DNA of 64,000 bases from SXOA01 sp051004015 (GCA_051004015.1 JBPCKT010000053.1:1-64000), one strand, 5' to 3'; counted from the stretch's first letter, positions 25,668 to 34,595 are shown. Notes: generated by a model from the letters alone, not told the origin. Numbers and translations are program-made.

Positions 25668-26454
25668 GCACGGGACCGTTGCGCTGTTCGGCGGCATCTA
25701 CAGTAACCATCTCGCGCTCGCGGCTGCCATTGCGGACACCCAGCGGCGAGGAGCGGCGGCGGTTTACTGCCTGGGCGACCTCGGCAGTTTCGGTCCGCAT
25801 CCCGACAAGGTCTTTCCGCTCCTGCGGGAACACAACATCCAGTGCGTCCGCGGCAACTACGATGACTCCATTGGCAACGAGCTGGCGGACTGCCAATGCG
25901 GCTACACCGATCCGCAAGACAATTACTTTGCCCAGCTCAGTTACAACTACACGCTGGCCCACACATCACCACGGAACCGGGCCTGGCTGAAGAACCTTCC
26001 CGGCGAGATTCGTTTTCAACTGGGAGCGGCCAGCGTCCTGCTCTGCCACGGCAGCCCGCGAAAGATGAACGAGTTTCTGTGGGAGTCCACGACTTCCACG
26101 CATTTCCTGAACCACCTGGCGGACGAACACCGGGCCGACGTGATTTGCGCGACGCACACCGGCATCAAGTGGCAGCGCGACCTGAGCCGGGGTCGAAAGT
26201 TCGTCAACATCGGCGTCCTCGGTCGGCCGGAGAACGACGGCCAGACCCATGTCTGGTACACGCTCCTTTCGGCCGGACCGCATGGAACCATTGCCGCCGA
26301 GTTCGTCCCCGTCCACTATGACCAGCACCAGCTTGCCGCCGAAATGCGGAGCGAACGGCTCCCCGAAGAGTTCATCGCCACCATACTCCACGGCTGGTGG
26401 ACGACCTGCCTGGAAATCCTGCCGGCGAAAGAGCGCAGGCGGGGGCAGTTCTGA
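25660..26454 (+). CDS. Metallophosphoesterase (YfcE/calcineurin-like)
   Basis: This 264-residue binuclear metal hydrolase has the motifs YCLGDLGSFGPHP, RGNYDDSIG, LLCHGSPR and CATHTGIKW in the expected order. The first family motif (normally DxH) is degraded: the N-terminus reads LFGGIYSNH, which retains only the histidine. Overlap with the upstream radical SAM gene suggests a common product, but the substrate is unknown. The cytoplasmic prediction is based on the absence of a signal peptide. Confidence 0.8.
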   Translation: MLEHGTVALFGGIYSNHLALAAAIADTQRRGAAAVYCLGDLGSFGPHPDKVFPLLREHNIQCVRGNYDDSIGNELADCQCGYTDPQDNYFAQLSYNYTLAHTSPRNRAWLKNLPGEIRFQLGAASVLLCHGSPRKMNEFLWESTTSTHFLNHLADEHRADVICATHTGIKWQRDLSRGRKFVNIGVLGRPENDGQTHVWYTLLSAGPHGTIAAEFVPVHYDQHQLAAEMRSERLPEEFIATILHGWWTTCLEILPAKERRRGQF

Positions 26455-26552
26455 CGCCAGCTAGCACTCCGCGAATTTCGACTCGACAAACCAGCCGCCT
26501 CGCGGTATTAGTCCGCTCTTTCCCTGCCAACTTTCACGCCCGCGAGGCGAAT

Positions 26553-26807
26553 GTGTACTCATCTTCCCCCATACGCCACGTCCGGTGTTGCCTCTTGCTG
26601 CTGGTTCTCGGTGCGCTCCTCTCCGGCTGTTCGTGGCTGGACTCGCTGAAGCAGGAGGAACCGAATCCCAAGTTTCCTGCTTGGAGCCAGCGCATGAGCG
26701 GCAGCGTAAGCGAACCTCAGGAGAAAAACGCGAAGCAGGATCCCAAGTCCAACAGCCTCTTTTTCGACGAGCGGTCGCAGGAAATTGAAAAGAGCCTGGA
26801 TCGCTAA
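26553..26807 (+). CDS. Small lipoprotein
   Basis: Starting at GTG 26553 (GAGGCG upstream) gives 84 residues with a basic head, a hydrophobic core CCLLLLVLGA and a lipobox LLSGC, so it is probably lipid-anchored. The mature part is charged (KQEEPNPK, QEKNAKQDPK, QEIEKSLDR) and may be helical. No family is recognised. The GTG is preferred because upstream in-frame codons would bury the signal peptide. Confidence 0.65.
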   Translation: MYSSSPIRHVRCCLLLLVLGALLSGCSWLDSLKQEEPNPKFPAWSQRMSGSVSEPQEKNAKQDPKSNSLFFDERSQEIEKSLDR

Positions 26808-26891
26808 CTGTGTCCTGCCAAACCCGGTTTGACGCCGCGCGCCGCGCCTGCTATTCTTCCCGCCCCGCACGCCCTCCTTCCCCAAAAAACC

Positions 26892-27254
26892 ATGCCCTCC
26901 TCGGTCCTCGTCGTCGACCCTTCCGCGGAAAACCGCGAAGTCCTCCGCACCGTATTAAATCAGCAGGGCCTGAAGATTTTTGAAGCGGACGAAGCGACCT
27001 CCGGCCTCGCGCTCGCGCAGGAGCATCACCCCGACGTGATTGTGCTGGACCTCGATGCCGACGACGCCACCAGCGGGCCACTGCAATTGCAATTGCGGCA
27101 GGAGCTCGACCGTGAAAGCTCCTCGCTGATCATTCTCGGCAAGCTGAAACGTGGTTCGCCGCTCGCCACCAGCCGCGTCCTCTCCAAGCCCTACCACTTC
27201 GCTCCCCTGGTTCATACAATCCAGGAGTTGGCGGCAGCGGCGAAAGCGGCGTGA
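26892..27254 (+). CDS. Degenerate receiver-domain protein
   Basis: This 120-residue single receiver domain keeps the phospho-acceptor Asp53 in VIVLDLDADD and Lys99 in LSKPYH. The acidic pair near the N-terminus is reduced to VVDP (a single Asp, then Pro), and the usual Thr/Ser is missing at LIILGKL. It may therefore be a phosphorylation-impaired or pseudo-receiver. It lies 100 bp upstream of a sensor kinase gene and might work with it, although a repeat separates them. Confidence 0.8.
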   Translation: MPSSVLVVDPSAENREVLRTVLNQQGLKIFEADEATSGLALAQEHHPDVIVLDLDADDATSGPLQLQLRQELDRESSSLIILGKLKRGSPLATSRVLSKPYHFAPLVHTIQELAAAAKAA

Positions 27255-27260
27255 GTGAAC

Positions 27261-27343
27261 GTAGCCACAGGCGGCCCGCCTGTCGGCTTTTCTGTGGATG
27301 ACGACCTCGCCAGCAAGCGGACATGCGAGCCGCATGTCGCTAC
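27261..27343. repeat. Two-hairpin element with GTAGC/GCTAC outer stem
   Basis: An outer GTAGC..GCTAC stem encloses hairpins ACAGGCGG/CCGCCTGT and ACATGCG/CGCATGT. It ends 3 bases before the CAGGAGAG ribosome binding site region of the kinase gene. Confidence 0.75.
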
Positions 27344-27354
27344 AGGAGAGACTC

Positions 27355-29034
27355 ATGGCTTCCCTGTTCGTCATGCAAGGTCGAGACCGCGGCAAGCGGT
27401 TCGAGCTGCCGGCTGAGCTCACGCTTGGCCGCGACGGCAGCAATCTGATTCAGCTTAACGACAGCGAAGCTTCCCGCCAGCACGCCCGCCTCCGCAAGGA
27501 GGAAGCCGGCTTCATCCTCACGGACCTCGGCAGCTCCAACGGCTCGTTCGTCAACAACGAGCCGGTCAAGGAGCGGCTGCTGAGGACCGGCGACCGAGTG
27601 CTGCTCGGACGCTCGCTGATGCTCTTCACCGATATTCACGAGCACTCGTCGCAGAACCTGGCCCACGAAGTCGACATCGTCGGCGAGTTGCATACCAGCG
27701 GCTCCCGCATCCTCAAGTCGCTCGGCCAGGACGAAAGCGAGGTCTTTCGCGTCCCCGATTCCGCCGACAGCCCCTGGCTGGCCCGGGCCCGCAGCAACTT
27801 GCAGATCATGTACCGCACGGCGCTCGCGGTCAGTCACACGCTTGATATCGATCAGCTCCTGCACCGCATCATGGAGCTGATCTTCGAATGGGTGGAGGCC
27901 GACCGCGGCCTGATCATGCTCTCCAGCCACGAGACCGGCGAGCTCGAGCCCGCCGTCAGCCGCAACCGCAAGGGGACCAAGCCCGACGAAAAGCTCTCCG
28001 TCAGCCGCACCATCCTCGACTACGTGCTGCAACAGAAGGAAGGGGTGCTCACCAGCGACGCCAAGGACGACGAGCGGTGGGACCCCGCCAATAGCATCCT
28101 CAAGCTCGGCGTCCGCGAGGCGATCTGCGTCCCCATGCAGGGGCGCTACGGCATCGTCGGCGTCATCTACATCGACACCTACACGCCGCCGGGCAAGCTC
28201 CCGCTCCGCACCCCCAACAAATTCACCGAAGAACACCTCAAATTGATGGTCGCCATCGGCCACCAGGCGGCCCTGGCGGTGGAGGACACGTCCTACTACT
28301 CCGCCATGGTCCACGCGGAGCGGCTGGCGGCGATGGGGCAGACCATTGCCACGCTTTCGCACCACATCAAGAATATTCTGCAGGGGATTCGCGGCGGCAG
28401 CTACCTCATCGAAGAAGGGCTGAAGGGGAGTGACCAGGAGGTCATTCGCCGCGGCTGGCGGATTGTGGAAAAGAACCAGGAGCGAATTTCCAGCCTCGTC
28501 CTCGACATGCTCACCTTCAGCAAGGACCGCGAGCCGGAGCTGATCGCGGCCGACCTCAACGAAACCGTCAGCGACGTCGTTGAGCTGATGCAAACCCGCG
28601 CCGCCGAAGCCGCCGCCGTGCTCGCCTGGCAGCCGCGGGCGGACTTGCCGCTGTTCACCTTCGACCCCGAGCTGCTGCACCGGGCGATCCTCAACGTGGT
28701 GACCAACGCCATCGACGCCTGCGAGAAGCAGGACGGCGCGCGAGCGGAAGTCAGTATCGAATATGTCCTGGGCGACCGCACCGTCCGCATCGTCGTCGCC
28801 GATAACGGCGAGGGAATTGCCCCGGACGACATCAAGAAAATCTTTTCCGTCTTCGAGTCCCGTAAAGGGGCCCGCGGCACCGGCTTGGGTCTCCCCGTCA
28901 GCCAGAAGATCCTCCGCGAGCACGGCGGCGACATCCACGTGGAAAGCACCCTGGGCGTCGGCAGCAAGTTCATCCTGGAGCTTCCGGCCCTGGCCGCGGA
29001 GGATTCAAAGGTGGGGAAGACGATGGCGTCTTAA
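27355..29034 (+). CDS. FHA-GAF sensor histidine kinase
   Basis: This 559-residue soluble protein has three parts. An FHA domain (about 5-100; LTLGRDGSNLI, SRQHARL, LGSSNGSFVN) would bind phosphothreonine. A GAF domain covers about 155-310. A histidine kinase core has ATLSHHIKNIL (His near 335), an N-box NVVTNAIDAC near 447, a D-box VADNGEGIAPDD near 481 and a G-box GARGTGLGLPV near 505. There is no membrane span, so it senses an internal signal. The start at 27355 has GGAGAG 8 bases upstream. A receiver gene lies upstream and tadA follows 14 bp downstream. Confidence 0.88.
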   Translation: MASLFVMQGRDRGKRFELPAELTLGRDGSNLIQLNDSEASRQHARLRKEEAGFILTDLGSSNGSFVNNEPVKERLLRTGDRVLLGRSLMLFTDIHEHSSQNLAHEVDIVGELHTSGSRILKSLGQDESEVFRVPDSADSPWLARARSNLQIMYRTALAVSHTLDIDQLLHRIMELIFEWVEADRGLIMLSSHETGELEPAVSRNRKGTKPDEKLSVSRTILDYVLQQKEGVLTSDAKDDERWDPANSILKLGVREAICVPMQGRYGIVGVIYIDTYTPPGKLPLRTPNKFTEEHLKLMVAIGHQAALAVEDTSYYSAMVHAERLAAMGQTIATLSHHIKNILQGIRGGSYLIEEGLKGSDQEVIRRGWRIVEKNQERISSLVLDMLTFSKDREPELIAADLNETVSDVVELMQTRAAEAAAVLAWQPRADLPLFTFDPELLHRAILNVVTNAIDACEKQDGARAEVSIEYVLGDRTVRIVVADNGEGIAPDDIKKIFSVFESRKGARGTGLGLPVSQKILREHGGDIHVESTLGVGSKFILELPALAAEDSKVGKTMAS

Positions 29035-29048
29035 GTCGCAAACCGCAT

Positions 29049-29510
29049 ATGCTCCACAACCACTACATGCGACTAGCTCTTGGCGAGGCGAAGCAAGCGC
29101 TCCTGGAGGAAGAGGTGCCCATTGGAGCTGTGATTGTGCGGGGGGAACAGGTGATTGCCAGCGCTCACAACCAGCGGGAGCAGCTCAAGGATCCGACCGC
29201 CCACGCCGAGATGATCGCGATTACCCAGGCCGCCACGGCCGTGGGGGGCTGGCGGCTGGAGGAATGCACTCTCTATGTCACCCTGGAGCCCTGCATCATG
29301 TGCTCAGGGGCCATCTTGCAGGCCCGCATCCCCCTCATCGTCTTCGGCGCGACCGATCCCAAAGCCGGCGCGGTCGATTCGCTGTTCCACCTGCTGAGCG
29401 ACCCCCGGCTGAACCACCGCTGCCAGGTGATACCCGGCGTGATGGCGGCGGAATGCGGCGAGATCCTGACGAAGTTCTTTCAGGCCCAGCGGCGGTTGGG
29501 GAAGAAGTGA
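29049..29510 (+). CDS. tadA: tRNA adenosine(34) deaminase TadA
   Basis: This 153-residue enzyme converts A34 to inosine in the tRNA-Arg anticodon. The zinc deaminase motifs are complete: HAE (His52, Glu54) and PCIMC (Cys82, Cys85), preceded by EEVPIGAVIV and followed by IVFGATDPKAGAVDSLFHLL. Length is typical. It is the only clear translation-related gene in this part and probably shares a transcript with the sensor kinase. Confidence 0.93.
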   Translation: MLHNHYMRLALGEAKQALLEEEVPIGAVIVRGEQVIASAHNQREQLKDPTAHAEMIAITQAATAVGGWRLEECTLYVTLEPCIMCSGAILQARIPLIVFGATDPKAGAVDSLFHLLSDPRLNHRCQVIPGVMAAECGEILTKFFQAQRRLGKK

Positions 29511-29562
29511 GGATCCACCCAGCGGCTTGACTTCGCTGTGTCTGGGTGACAGGTTGAAGGTC

Positions 29563-30963
29563 ATGCTGCGTGTGCTCGGTTCCCCCGCGAAACTCTGTGA
29601 CGGCCTGGGCCGGCGGGACTTTCTGCGCATTGGGTCGCTGGGGGCTGCCGGTTTGGCGCTCCCAGATCTACTGTCGCAACAATCACAAGCCGGCGAGCAG
29701 AAGGGATCCTTCGGCAAAGCCAAGCGTTGCCTGCTCCTCTTTCTTACCGGCGGCCCGCCCCAGGTGGACCTGTGGGACATGAAGCCGAGCGCCCCGGCGG
29801 AGATTCGCGGCGAGCTGAAGCCCATCGCCACCAATGTCGCGGGGATACAAATCAGCGAGCTGATGCCGAATCTCGCCAAGGTGGCTGACAAATTCTGCAT
29901 CCTCCGCTCGCTCACCCATCACGATACGGTCCATACTTCCGCCGGCTATACGCTGCTGACTGGGTTTGACCATCTCCAGGCCAACGCCAAGACGGCGACC
30001 GACATCAAGCCGCGGCCGGAGGACCATCCGCACCTCGGCTCGCTCCTCTCTTTGGCTCGGCCCTCGGCCAGTGGCACGCCGGTGTTCGTCTCCCTGCCGG
30101 AAGTCATCAAGGATGCCGCAGTCAACGAATTTCCCGGCCAAGGGGGCGGCTTCCTCGGCCGGGGCTTCGATCCGCTCCGCATTGAAACGGCTGCCGACAA
30201 AAAGAGCTTTCGCCTGCCGGACATCGTGCTGCCGCCGGACATCACGCCATCCCGGCTGGCCGAGCGGCGACTGTTGCAAACGGCCTTCAACCGCGGCGCG
30301 GACATCGCCGGCCAGCGGGCCGCGAGCGCCGATCTGGATGCAAACTACGCGCGAGCCCTCGACCTGCTCCGCTCACCGGGCGTGCATAAGGCATTCGATC
30401 TGACCGCGGAGCCGGCGGCAATCCGCGCCCCCTACGGCGAGCATCTGTTCGGCCAGGGCTGCCTGCTCGGTCGGCGGCTGTTGGAAGCGGGGGTCTCACT
30501 GGTCACGGTTTACTGGCATTACGAGGGGCCGGATGATTCTCCGGTCTGGGACACGCACGAGAACAATTTCCCGCATTTGCGAAACCGGCTCGTCCCCCCC
30601 GCCGATGCCGCCATCGCCGCGGTGCTGCGGGATTTATCCGATCGCGGCCTTTTGGACGAGACGCTGGTCGTGGTGCTGGGGGAATTCGGCCGCTCCCCCA
30701 AGGTGAACGGCAAAGGAGGGCGGGACCACTGGCCGCACGCCCAGTCCATCCTGCTGGCCGGGGCGGGCATTCGAGGCGGCAGCATCTATGGCTCCACCGA
30801 CCCTCAAGGAGGCTACCCCGCCACCTTGCCCGTATCGCCGCGGGATCTCACCGCCACGCTCCACCATCTGCTGGGCGTTCCCGCGGAGTTGATGATTCAC
30901 GACCGGGCGGGACGGCCGTACCGCGCTTGCGAAGGGACGCCGGTCGTCGGGCTCATTTCATAA
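29563..30963 (+). CDS. DUF1501 protein
   Basis: This 466-residue exported family member starts at 29563 (GAAGG upstream) and carries a Tat-like signal LGRRDFLRIGSLGAAGLALP. Blocks seen: LLFLTGGPPQVDLWDMKP, SLTHHDTVHTSAGY, VTVYWHYEG, VLGEFGRSPKVN and GRDHWPHAQS. It is one of three family members in the window and again lacks an adjacent DUF1553 gene. The activity of the family is not established. Confidence 0.87.
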   Translation: MLRVLGSPAKLCDGLGRRDFLRIGSLGAAGLALPDLLSQQSQAGEQKGSFGKAKRCLLLFLTGGPPQVDLWDMKPSAPAEIRGELKPIATNVAGIQISELMPNLAKVADKFCILRSLTHHDTVHTSAGYTLLTGFDHLQANAKTATDIKPRPEDHPHLGSLLSLARPSASGTPVFVSLPEVIKDAAVNEFPGQGGGFLGRGFDPLRIETAADKKSFRLPDIVLPPDITPSRLAERRLLQTAFNRGADIAGQRAASADLDANYARALDLLRSPGVHKAFDLTAEPAAIRAPYGEHLFGQGCLLGRRLLEAGVSLVTVYWHYEGPDDSPVWDTHENNFPHLRNRLVPPADAAIAAVLRDLSDRGLLDETLVVVLGEFGRSPKVNGKGGRDHWPHAQSILLAGAGIRGGSIYGSTDPQGGYPATLPVSPRDLTATLHHLLGVPAELMIHDRAGRPYRACEGTPVVGLIS

Positions 30964-31006
30964 CAATTGCCCGACGCGCAACCAGCCAGCGCGGTACGAT
31001 GGACGT

Positions 31007-31741
31007 ATGCCCCCCGATGATTCCAAGCTCGCTCGGCTGTTGCCCGGCATTGCCGTCCGGGGAGCGGAGACCCACGAATCCGCCAAGAAGAATGCCCGCC
31101 AGGAGACAGTGACGTCACTCCCTTCGGCGTATGACGCCGAACAAAAAGGTCGGGTCGGCTGGTGGAGCGTCAGTTGCCTGCTACTTTCCTGCCTCTTGGG
31201 CGCGGTCGCCTTCGCCCTGAGCTGCACACCCCAGCGCATCACCAACCCCGGAGGCACTCGACTCTTCGAGAGCTTTGCGGGCTCGCCTCTGAGATTCTGG
31301 CAGGGGGTGCCCAGGAATGTCCTCCTCCATCCTGTCGGCAACATGGAGCAAGAATCCCTCTTCGTGGTCAACGCCCTGGTCTGGCTGGCGGCGGCTCTTT
31401 CGATCTGGGGCGCTTGCCACTGGCTCATCGTCCGCTGGTATTCACGGCGGTGGAAATTCTCGCTCGCCGACATGCTGGCCATCACCGCGGCTGCCGCGTT
31501 CATGCTCGGGGCCTGGCGGATGGACTACACCTTCCGCCACAGTGAATCCGCCCGCCGCTTCCTGCAAACCGTCAGCGAGGACGCGGAGCACCAGGCGGTG
31601 TATCGAGGTCCGTTGGTGGTCCCCATTTCGGAAGTCAGTCAGCCGGCCCTGTGGTTCTTCTGCCTCGCCGGCGCGAGCGTGGGGATCAACCTATTCCACA
31701 TCGTGGACCGCTACGCGCTGCAGATGCGGCAGCTCAAGTAG
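31007..31741 (+). CDS. Integral membrane protein, unknown
   Basis: This 244-residue protein has a charged N-terminal 45 residues and about four membrane segments: SVSCLLLSCLLGAVAFAL (about 48-65), LVWLAAALSIWGACHWLIV (about 124-142), MLAITAAAAFMLGAW (about 157-171) and LWFFCLAGASVGINLF (about 216-231). No family is recognised; planctomycetes have many such orphan membrane proteins. The 3' end faces a DUF1501 gene across a two-hairpin element. Confidence 0.65.
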   Translation: MPPDDSKLARLLPGIAVRGAETHESAKKNARQETVTSLPSAYDAEQKGRVGWWSVSCLLLSCLLGAVAFALSCTPQRITNPGGTRLFESFAGSPLRFWQGVPRNVLLHPVGNMEQESLFVVNALVWLAAALSIWGACHWLIVRWYSRRWKFSLADMLAITAAAAFMLGAWRMDYTFRHSESARRFLQTVSEDAEHQAVYRGPLVVPISEVSQPALWFFCLAGASVGINLFHIVDRYALQMRQLK

Positions 31742-31750
31742 GCAAGAAAA

Positions 31751-31802
31751 GTACTCCTCACGCTGCGCGTGAGGAATTCATCTCGCGGAGCGAGATGAGT
31801 AC
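31751..31802. repeat. Two-hairpin element with GTACTC/GAGTAC outer stem
   Basis: Two perfect inner hairpins, CCTCACGC/GCGTGAGG and CATCTCGC/GCGAGATG, are enclosed by a GTACT/AGTAC outer stem. It lies between convergent genes and could stop transcription from both sides. Confidence 0.8.
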
Positions 31803-31814
31803 CATTCTTGCACG

Positions 31815-33224
31815 TCAGAACAACTCCTCAATCGCCTTCCCCTCCGGCAGCAGCGGAATGGGGCGTCCTTGAGTAACAATCTTCTGCTTGGGATCGATCC
31901 CCAAGTGCTTGTAGAGAGTAGCCAGCACGTCGCTGGGGCTGACCGGCCGCTCGGTGGGAAGGCCGCCATCCGGACTGGAGGCCCCGATGAGCTGCCCCAT
32001 CTTGAGCCCGCCGCCGGCGAGCAGCACGCTCCCCAATTTCGGCCAGTGATCGCGCCCGCCGGTTGTATTGATGCGGGGGGACCTGCCGAATTCTCCCCAA
32101 ACCACCAGTAGCACTTTTCTGCAAAGTTCCCGCTCGCTCAGGTCGGCGATCAGGGCAGAGAGTGCCCGGTCGAGCGGCGGGCCGCTGTGCTCCATGCCGA
32201 CGTTTGGTCCGCCGGGATCAGGTTGTGCCCGAGTTTCCCGCGTCACGCTGACGTGCCAGTCCCAGCGGAGGCAGTCTGGAGCCGTATTCAGCGTGACAAA
32301 GGTGACGCCGGCTTCCACCAGGCGTCGGGCCAGCAGGGCCATTTGTCCCCAGCGGTGAGATCCGTATTTCTCCCGCGTGGCGGCGGATTCTTGTTGCAGT
32401 TCAAACGCGCGGCGAGCTTTCTCGCTGGTGATGAGATCGAGCGCCAGCCGTTGGTACGGATCGAGCCCTTCCTGCACTTCCTTAGAGTCCGCGCGGCGCT
32501 GCAACCGTCCCAGGTGCGCGAGCAGCGATTTGCGATCGCCGATGCGATCGAGCGTCACGTCGTTGGCCAACTCGAAGCTTCCGGTAGCTTTTTTCAGCCT
32601 CTCCTGCTGGAACTCGGTGGCATACGGATCCTGCAGGACGGAAAAGGGCGAATGGGCCACGCCGAGATACCCCGCACCCATCGCGTCAAACAGGTGATGG
32701 TGCATCACCGGCTCTTCCGACAGCATCACATACGGCGGCATCCCCGGCTGCCGCGGGCCGCGGAACCGCGAGGCAATGGAGCCAACCGATGGATAAGCAT
32801 TGCTGTTGTCCGGCTCCCGGCGGCCGGCCAGGCACCATCGCGTCACGCCAAAATGATCGTCAAACGGATGTGTGAAGCTGCGGACAATCGCCGTCTTGTC
32901 GAGCACCCCGGCTGTCAGCGGGAGCATCTCGCAGACCGGAGCCCCCGCCAGTTTGGACGAAATGGCCTTGTACGGCCCGCGAATCTCCACCGGCGCGAGC
33001 GGCTTGGGATCAAACGTCTCAAACTGGCTCGGCCCGCCTCCCAGCCAGATCTGAATTACTGCCGTATCGGGCGAGACCGTTCCTTGCTCCGCCGCGAGGG
33101 ACCGCAGTCGCAGAATGTCGCCAAGCACCAGTCCAGCACCTCCGGAAAGCAGACTGGCCGACAGAAATCGCCGGCGAGAGACTCCGCAAGGTGATATCGG
33201 CTGGCGAGCTTGCTGACTTGGCAT
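31815..33224 (-). CDS. DUF1501 protein
   Basis: This 469-residue protein begins at 33224 (AAGGAG upstream) with the Tat-type signal VSRRRFLSASLLSGGAGLVLG. Conserved blocks are VIQIWLGGGPSQFETFDPKP, SFTHPFDDHFG, WDWHVSVTRE, VVWGEFGRSPRIN and GRDHWPKLGSVLLAGGG. An upstream ATG at 33365 would add 47 residues without signal character and is rejected. Confidence 0.88.
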   Translation of the reverse strand: MPSQQARQPISPCGVSRRRFLSASLLSGGAGLVLGDILRLRSLAAEQGTVSPDTAVIQIWLGGGPSQFETFDPKPLAPVEIRGPYKAISSKLAGAPVCEMLPLTAGVLDKTAIVRSFTHPFDDHFGVTRWCLAGRREPDNSNAYPSVGSIASRFRGPRQPGMPPYVMLSEEPVMHHHLFDAMGAGYLGVAHSPFSVLQDPYATEFQQERLKKATGSFELANDVTLDRIGDRKSLLAHLGRLQRRADSKEVQEGLDPYQRLALDLITSEKARRAFELQQESAATREKYGSHRWGQMALLARRLVEAGVTFVTLNTAPDCLRWDWHVSVTRETRAQPDPGGPNVGMEHSGPPLDRALSALIADLSERELCRKVLLVVWGEFGRSPRINTTGGRDHWPKLGSVLLAGGGLKMGQLIGASSPDGGLPTERPVSPSDVLATLYKHLGIDPKQKIVTQGRPIPLLPEGKAIEELF

Positions 33225-33324
33225 TCCCCACTCCTTGGCCGGGGATGCAACACCCGGTGATGCATCCTCAGACGGTCCATTCCTACACTTCCTGAATAAG
33301 GTGGTCAAGTAAAACCTGCACCGG

Positions 33325-33987
33325 TTAGGGCAAGGGGCGTACGTTGTCCCTCTCCACCTGCCCAATGAACCCGCGAAAGGCGACCAGGAGGAGCACCAGG
33401 GCGACCGCTTGCAGGAGGTGGTAAACGGCGTTGTGGTTCAAGTAGGTCGGGTGCGGAGCGATATGCAGCATCTGAGCGGCGGCGGCGGCCAGGGTGACGA
33501 GCACGCTGGATGCTCCATACAAGGCCGCCCGTCGGGGGCCGGTGCGGATTTGCAGAACAAAGGCCACGAAGAGGAACAACGTCGCCGGCAGGTAATTCAA
33601 GATCGCGAACAGGAAGTGCTGATCCCAGAACAAAACGTAAGCCGCGTAGAGGAGGAGTCCGGCCAGCGCGATCCGGCCGAAGAGCTTTCGCCCCGCGTCC
33701 CGGAACAGGAGCTCCGCGCCAATCAGCCAGGAGAAGTACGAGCCGGCCCCCAGGATCACCAAACCGAGCCGCCATAAGATCTGGAATCCCCTCGTGGACT
33801 CATCGTGAAAATAGCCATGCACGGCTCCCCCGACCAGCGAGGCGAGCCCCACGACGGCAAAGAATTGGACGCACAGGCTTTGCAGGCGGCGGCGGCGGGG
33901 CGCGGGCATCCTCGACAGCCAGTACGAAAAAGCACCGCACTGGGCCGTGAGTAAGAAATCGGTCAGGGCAACATCCGGCTCGGTCAT
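33325..33987 (-). CDS. Polytopic membrane protein (DUF6962-like)
   Basis: This 220-residue protein has about seven hydrophobic segments. Histidines within or next to membrane segments (GGAVHGYFHDE; HPTYLNHNAVYHLLQ) recall ceramidase/PAQR-like (CREST) membrane hydrolases, but that link is only a motif impression. It overlaps coaC by 4 bp (ATGA) and ends the minus-strand housekeeping run. Confidence 0.65.
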   Translation of the reverse strand: MTEPDVALTDFLLTAQCGAFSYWLSRMPAPRRRRLQSLCVQFFAVVGLASLVGGAVHGYFHDESTRGFQILWRLGLVILGAGSYFSWLIGAELLFRDAGRKLFGRIALAGLLLYAAYVLFWDQHFLFAILNYLPATLFLFVAFVLQIRTGPRRAALYGASSVLVTLAAAAAQMLHIAPHPTYLNHNAVYHLLQAVALVLLLVAFRGFIGQVERDNVRPLP

Positions 33988-34523
33988 CCCAATAGCTTCT
34001 CAATGGCCGCCAGGATCACCTCCGGCTCGGCCATGCGCCCCGCGCCGACCTGCCGGCAGGAGAGCCAGCCGGAGGTGGGGTCGACGAAGTGGACGCCATC
34101 AGCGCGAAGCTGAGTAATGTTCCGCTGCACGGCGGCTTTCTCCCACATGGCGGTGTTCATGGCGGGGGCGAGCAGAACCGGCGCGGTGAAGGCGAGGTAG
34201 AGGGTGCTGAGGAGGTCGTCGGCGGCGCCGTGAGCTGCCTTGGCCAGGAAGTTGGCGCTGGCGGGGGCGACGACGAGCAGGTCTTTCGTTTCCGCCAGCT
34301 CGATGTGGGCCCCGAGCGGATGCTGCGGGTCGTCAAAGAGGCCGCGAGCGACGGGTCGGCCGGTGAGGGCGGCGAAAGTGGCCGGGCCGATGAATGCTTC
34401 AGCCGAGGTGGTCATCACCACGCTTACGCCCGCGCCGGACTGCACGAGCTTGCTGACGAGGGCAGCCGTTTTGTAGGCGGCGATTCCGCCCGTCACGCCG
34501 ACGACAATTTCGCGGGTGGGCAT
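33984..34523 (-). CDS. coaC: Phosphopantothenoylcysteine decarboxylase (CoaC domain only)
   Basis: This 179-residue flavoprotein decarboxylates 4'-phosphopantothenoylcysteine in CoA synthesis. Motifs are GVTGGIAAYKTAALV (about 9-23), ELAETKDLLVVAPASANFLAK and APAMNTAMW. In many bacteria this domain is fused to CoaB; here the protein stops after the first domain, so the synthetase must be encoded elsewhere. A palindromic element (34530-34590) lies just upstream of its ATG. Confidence 0.85.
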   Translation of the reverse strand: MPTREIVVGVTGGIAAYKTAALVSKLVQSGAGVSVVMTTSAEAFIGPATFAALTGRPVARGLFDDPQHPLGAHIELAETKDLLVVAPASANFLAKAAHGAADDLLSTLYLAFTAPVLLAPAMNTAMWEKAAVQRNITQLRADGVHFVDPTSGWLSCRQVGAGRMAEPEVILAAIEKLLG

Positions 34524-34529
34524 AAACTC

Positions 34530-34590
34530 GTAGGATGGGATTCCTATCCCGTCCTAATTGGAAGAGGACGGGACAGGAGTCCCATCCTAC
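34530..34590. repeat. GTAGGATGGGA palindromic element
   Basis: The 25-base arms (34530-34554 and 34566-34590) are complementary with two mismatches, and each can fold into its own smaller hairpin (GGGAT..ATCCC; GGGAC..GTCCC). A single arm recurs at 49021-49045. It separates rpoZ from coaC. Confidence 0.85.
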
Positions 34591-34595
34591 AAGAA

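Noticed and set aside
27340..28938. Long minus-strand open frame over the sensor kinase.
   Set aside because: The plus strand has FHA, GAF and kinase motifs; the antisense frame is a codon-bias shadow.
34530..34590. Tandem palindromes read as a CRISPR array.
   Set aside because: There are no regularly spaced identical repeats with unique spacers here or elsewhere in the window, and no cas genes.
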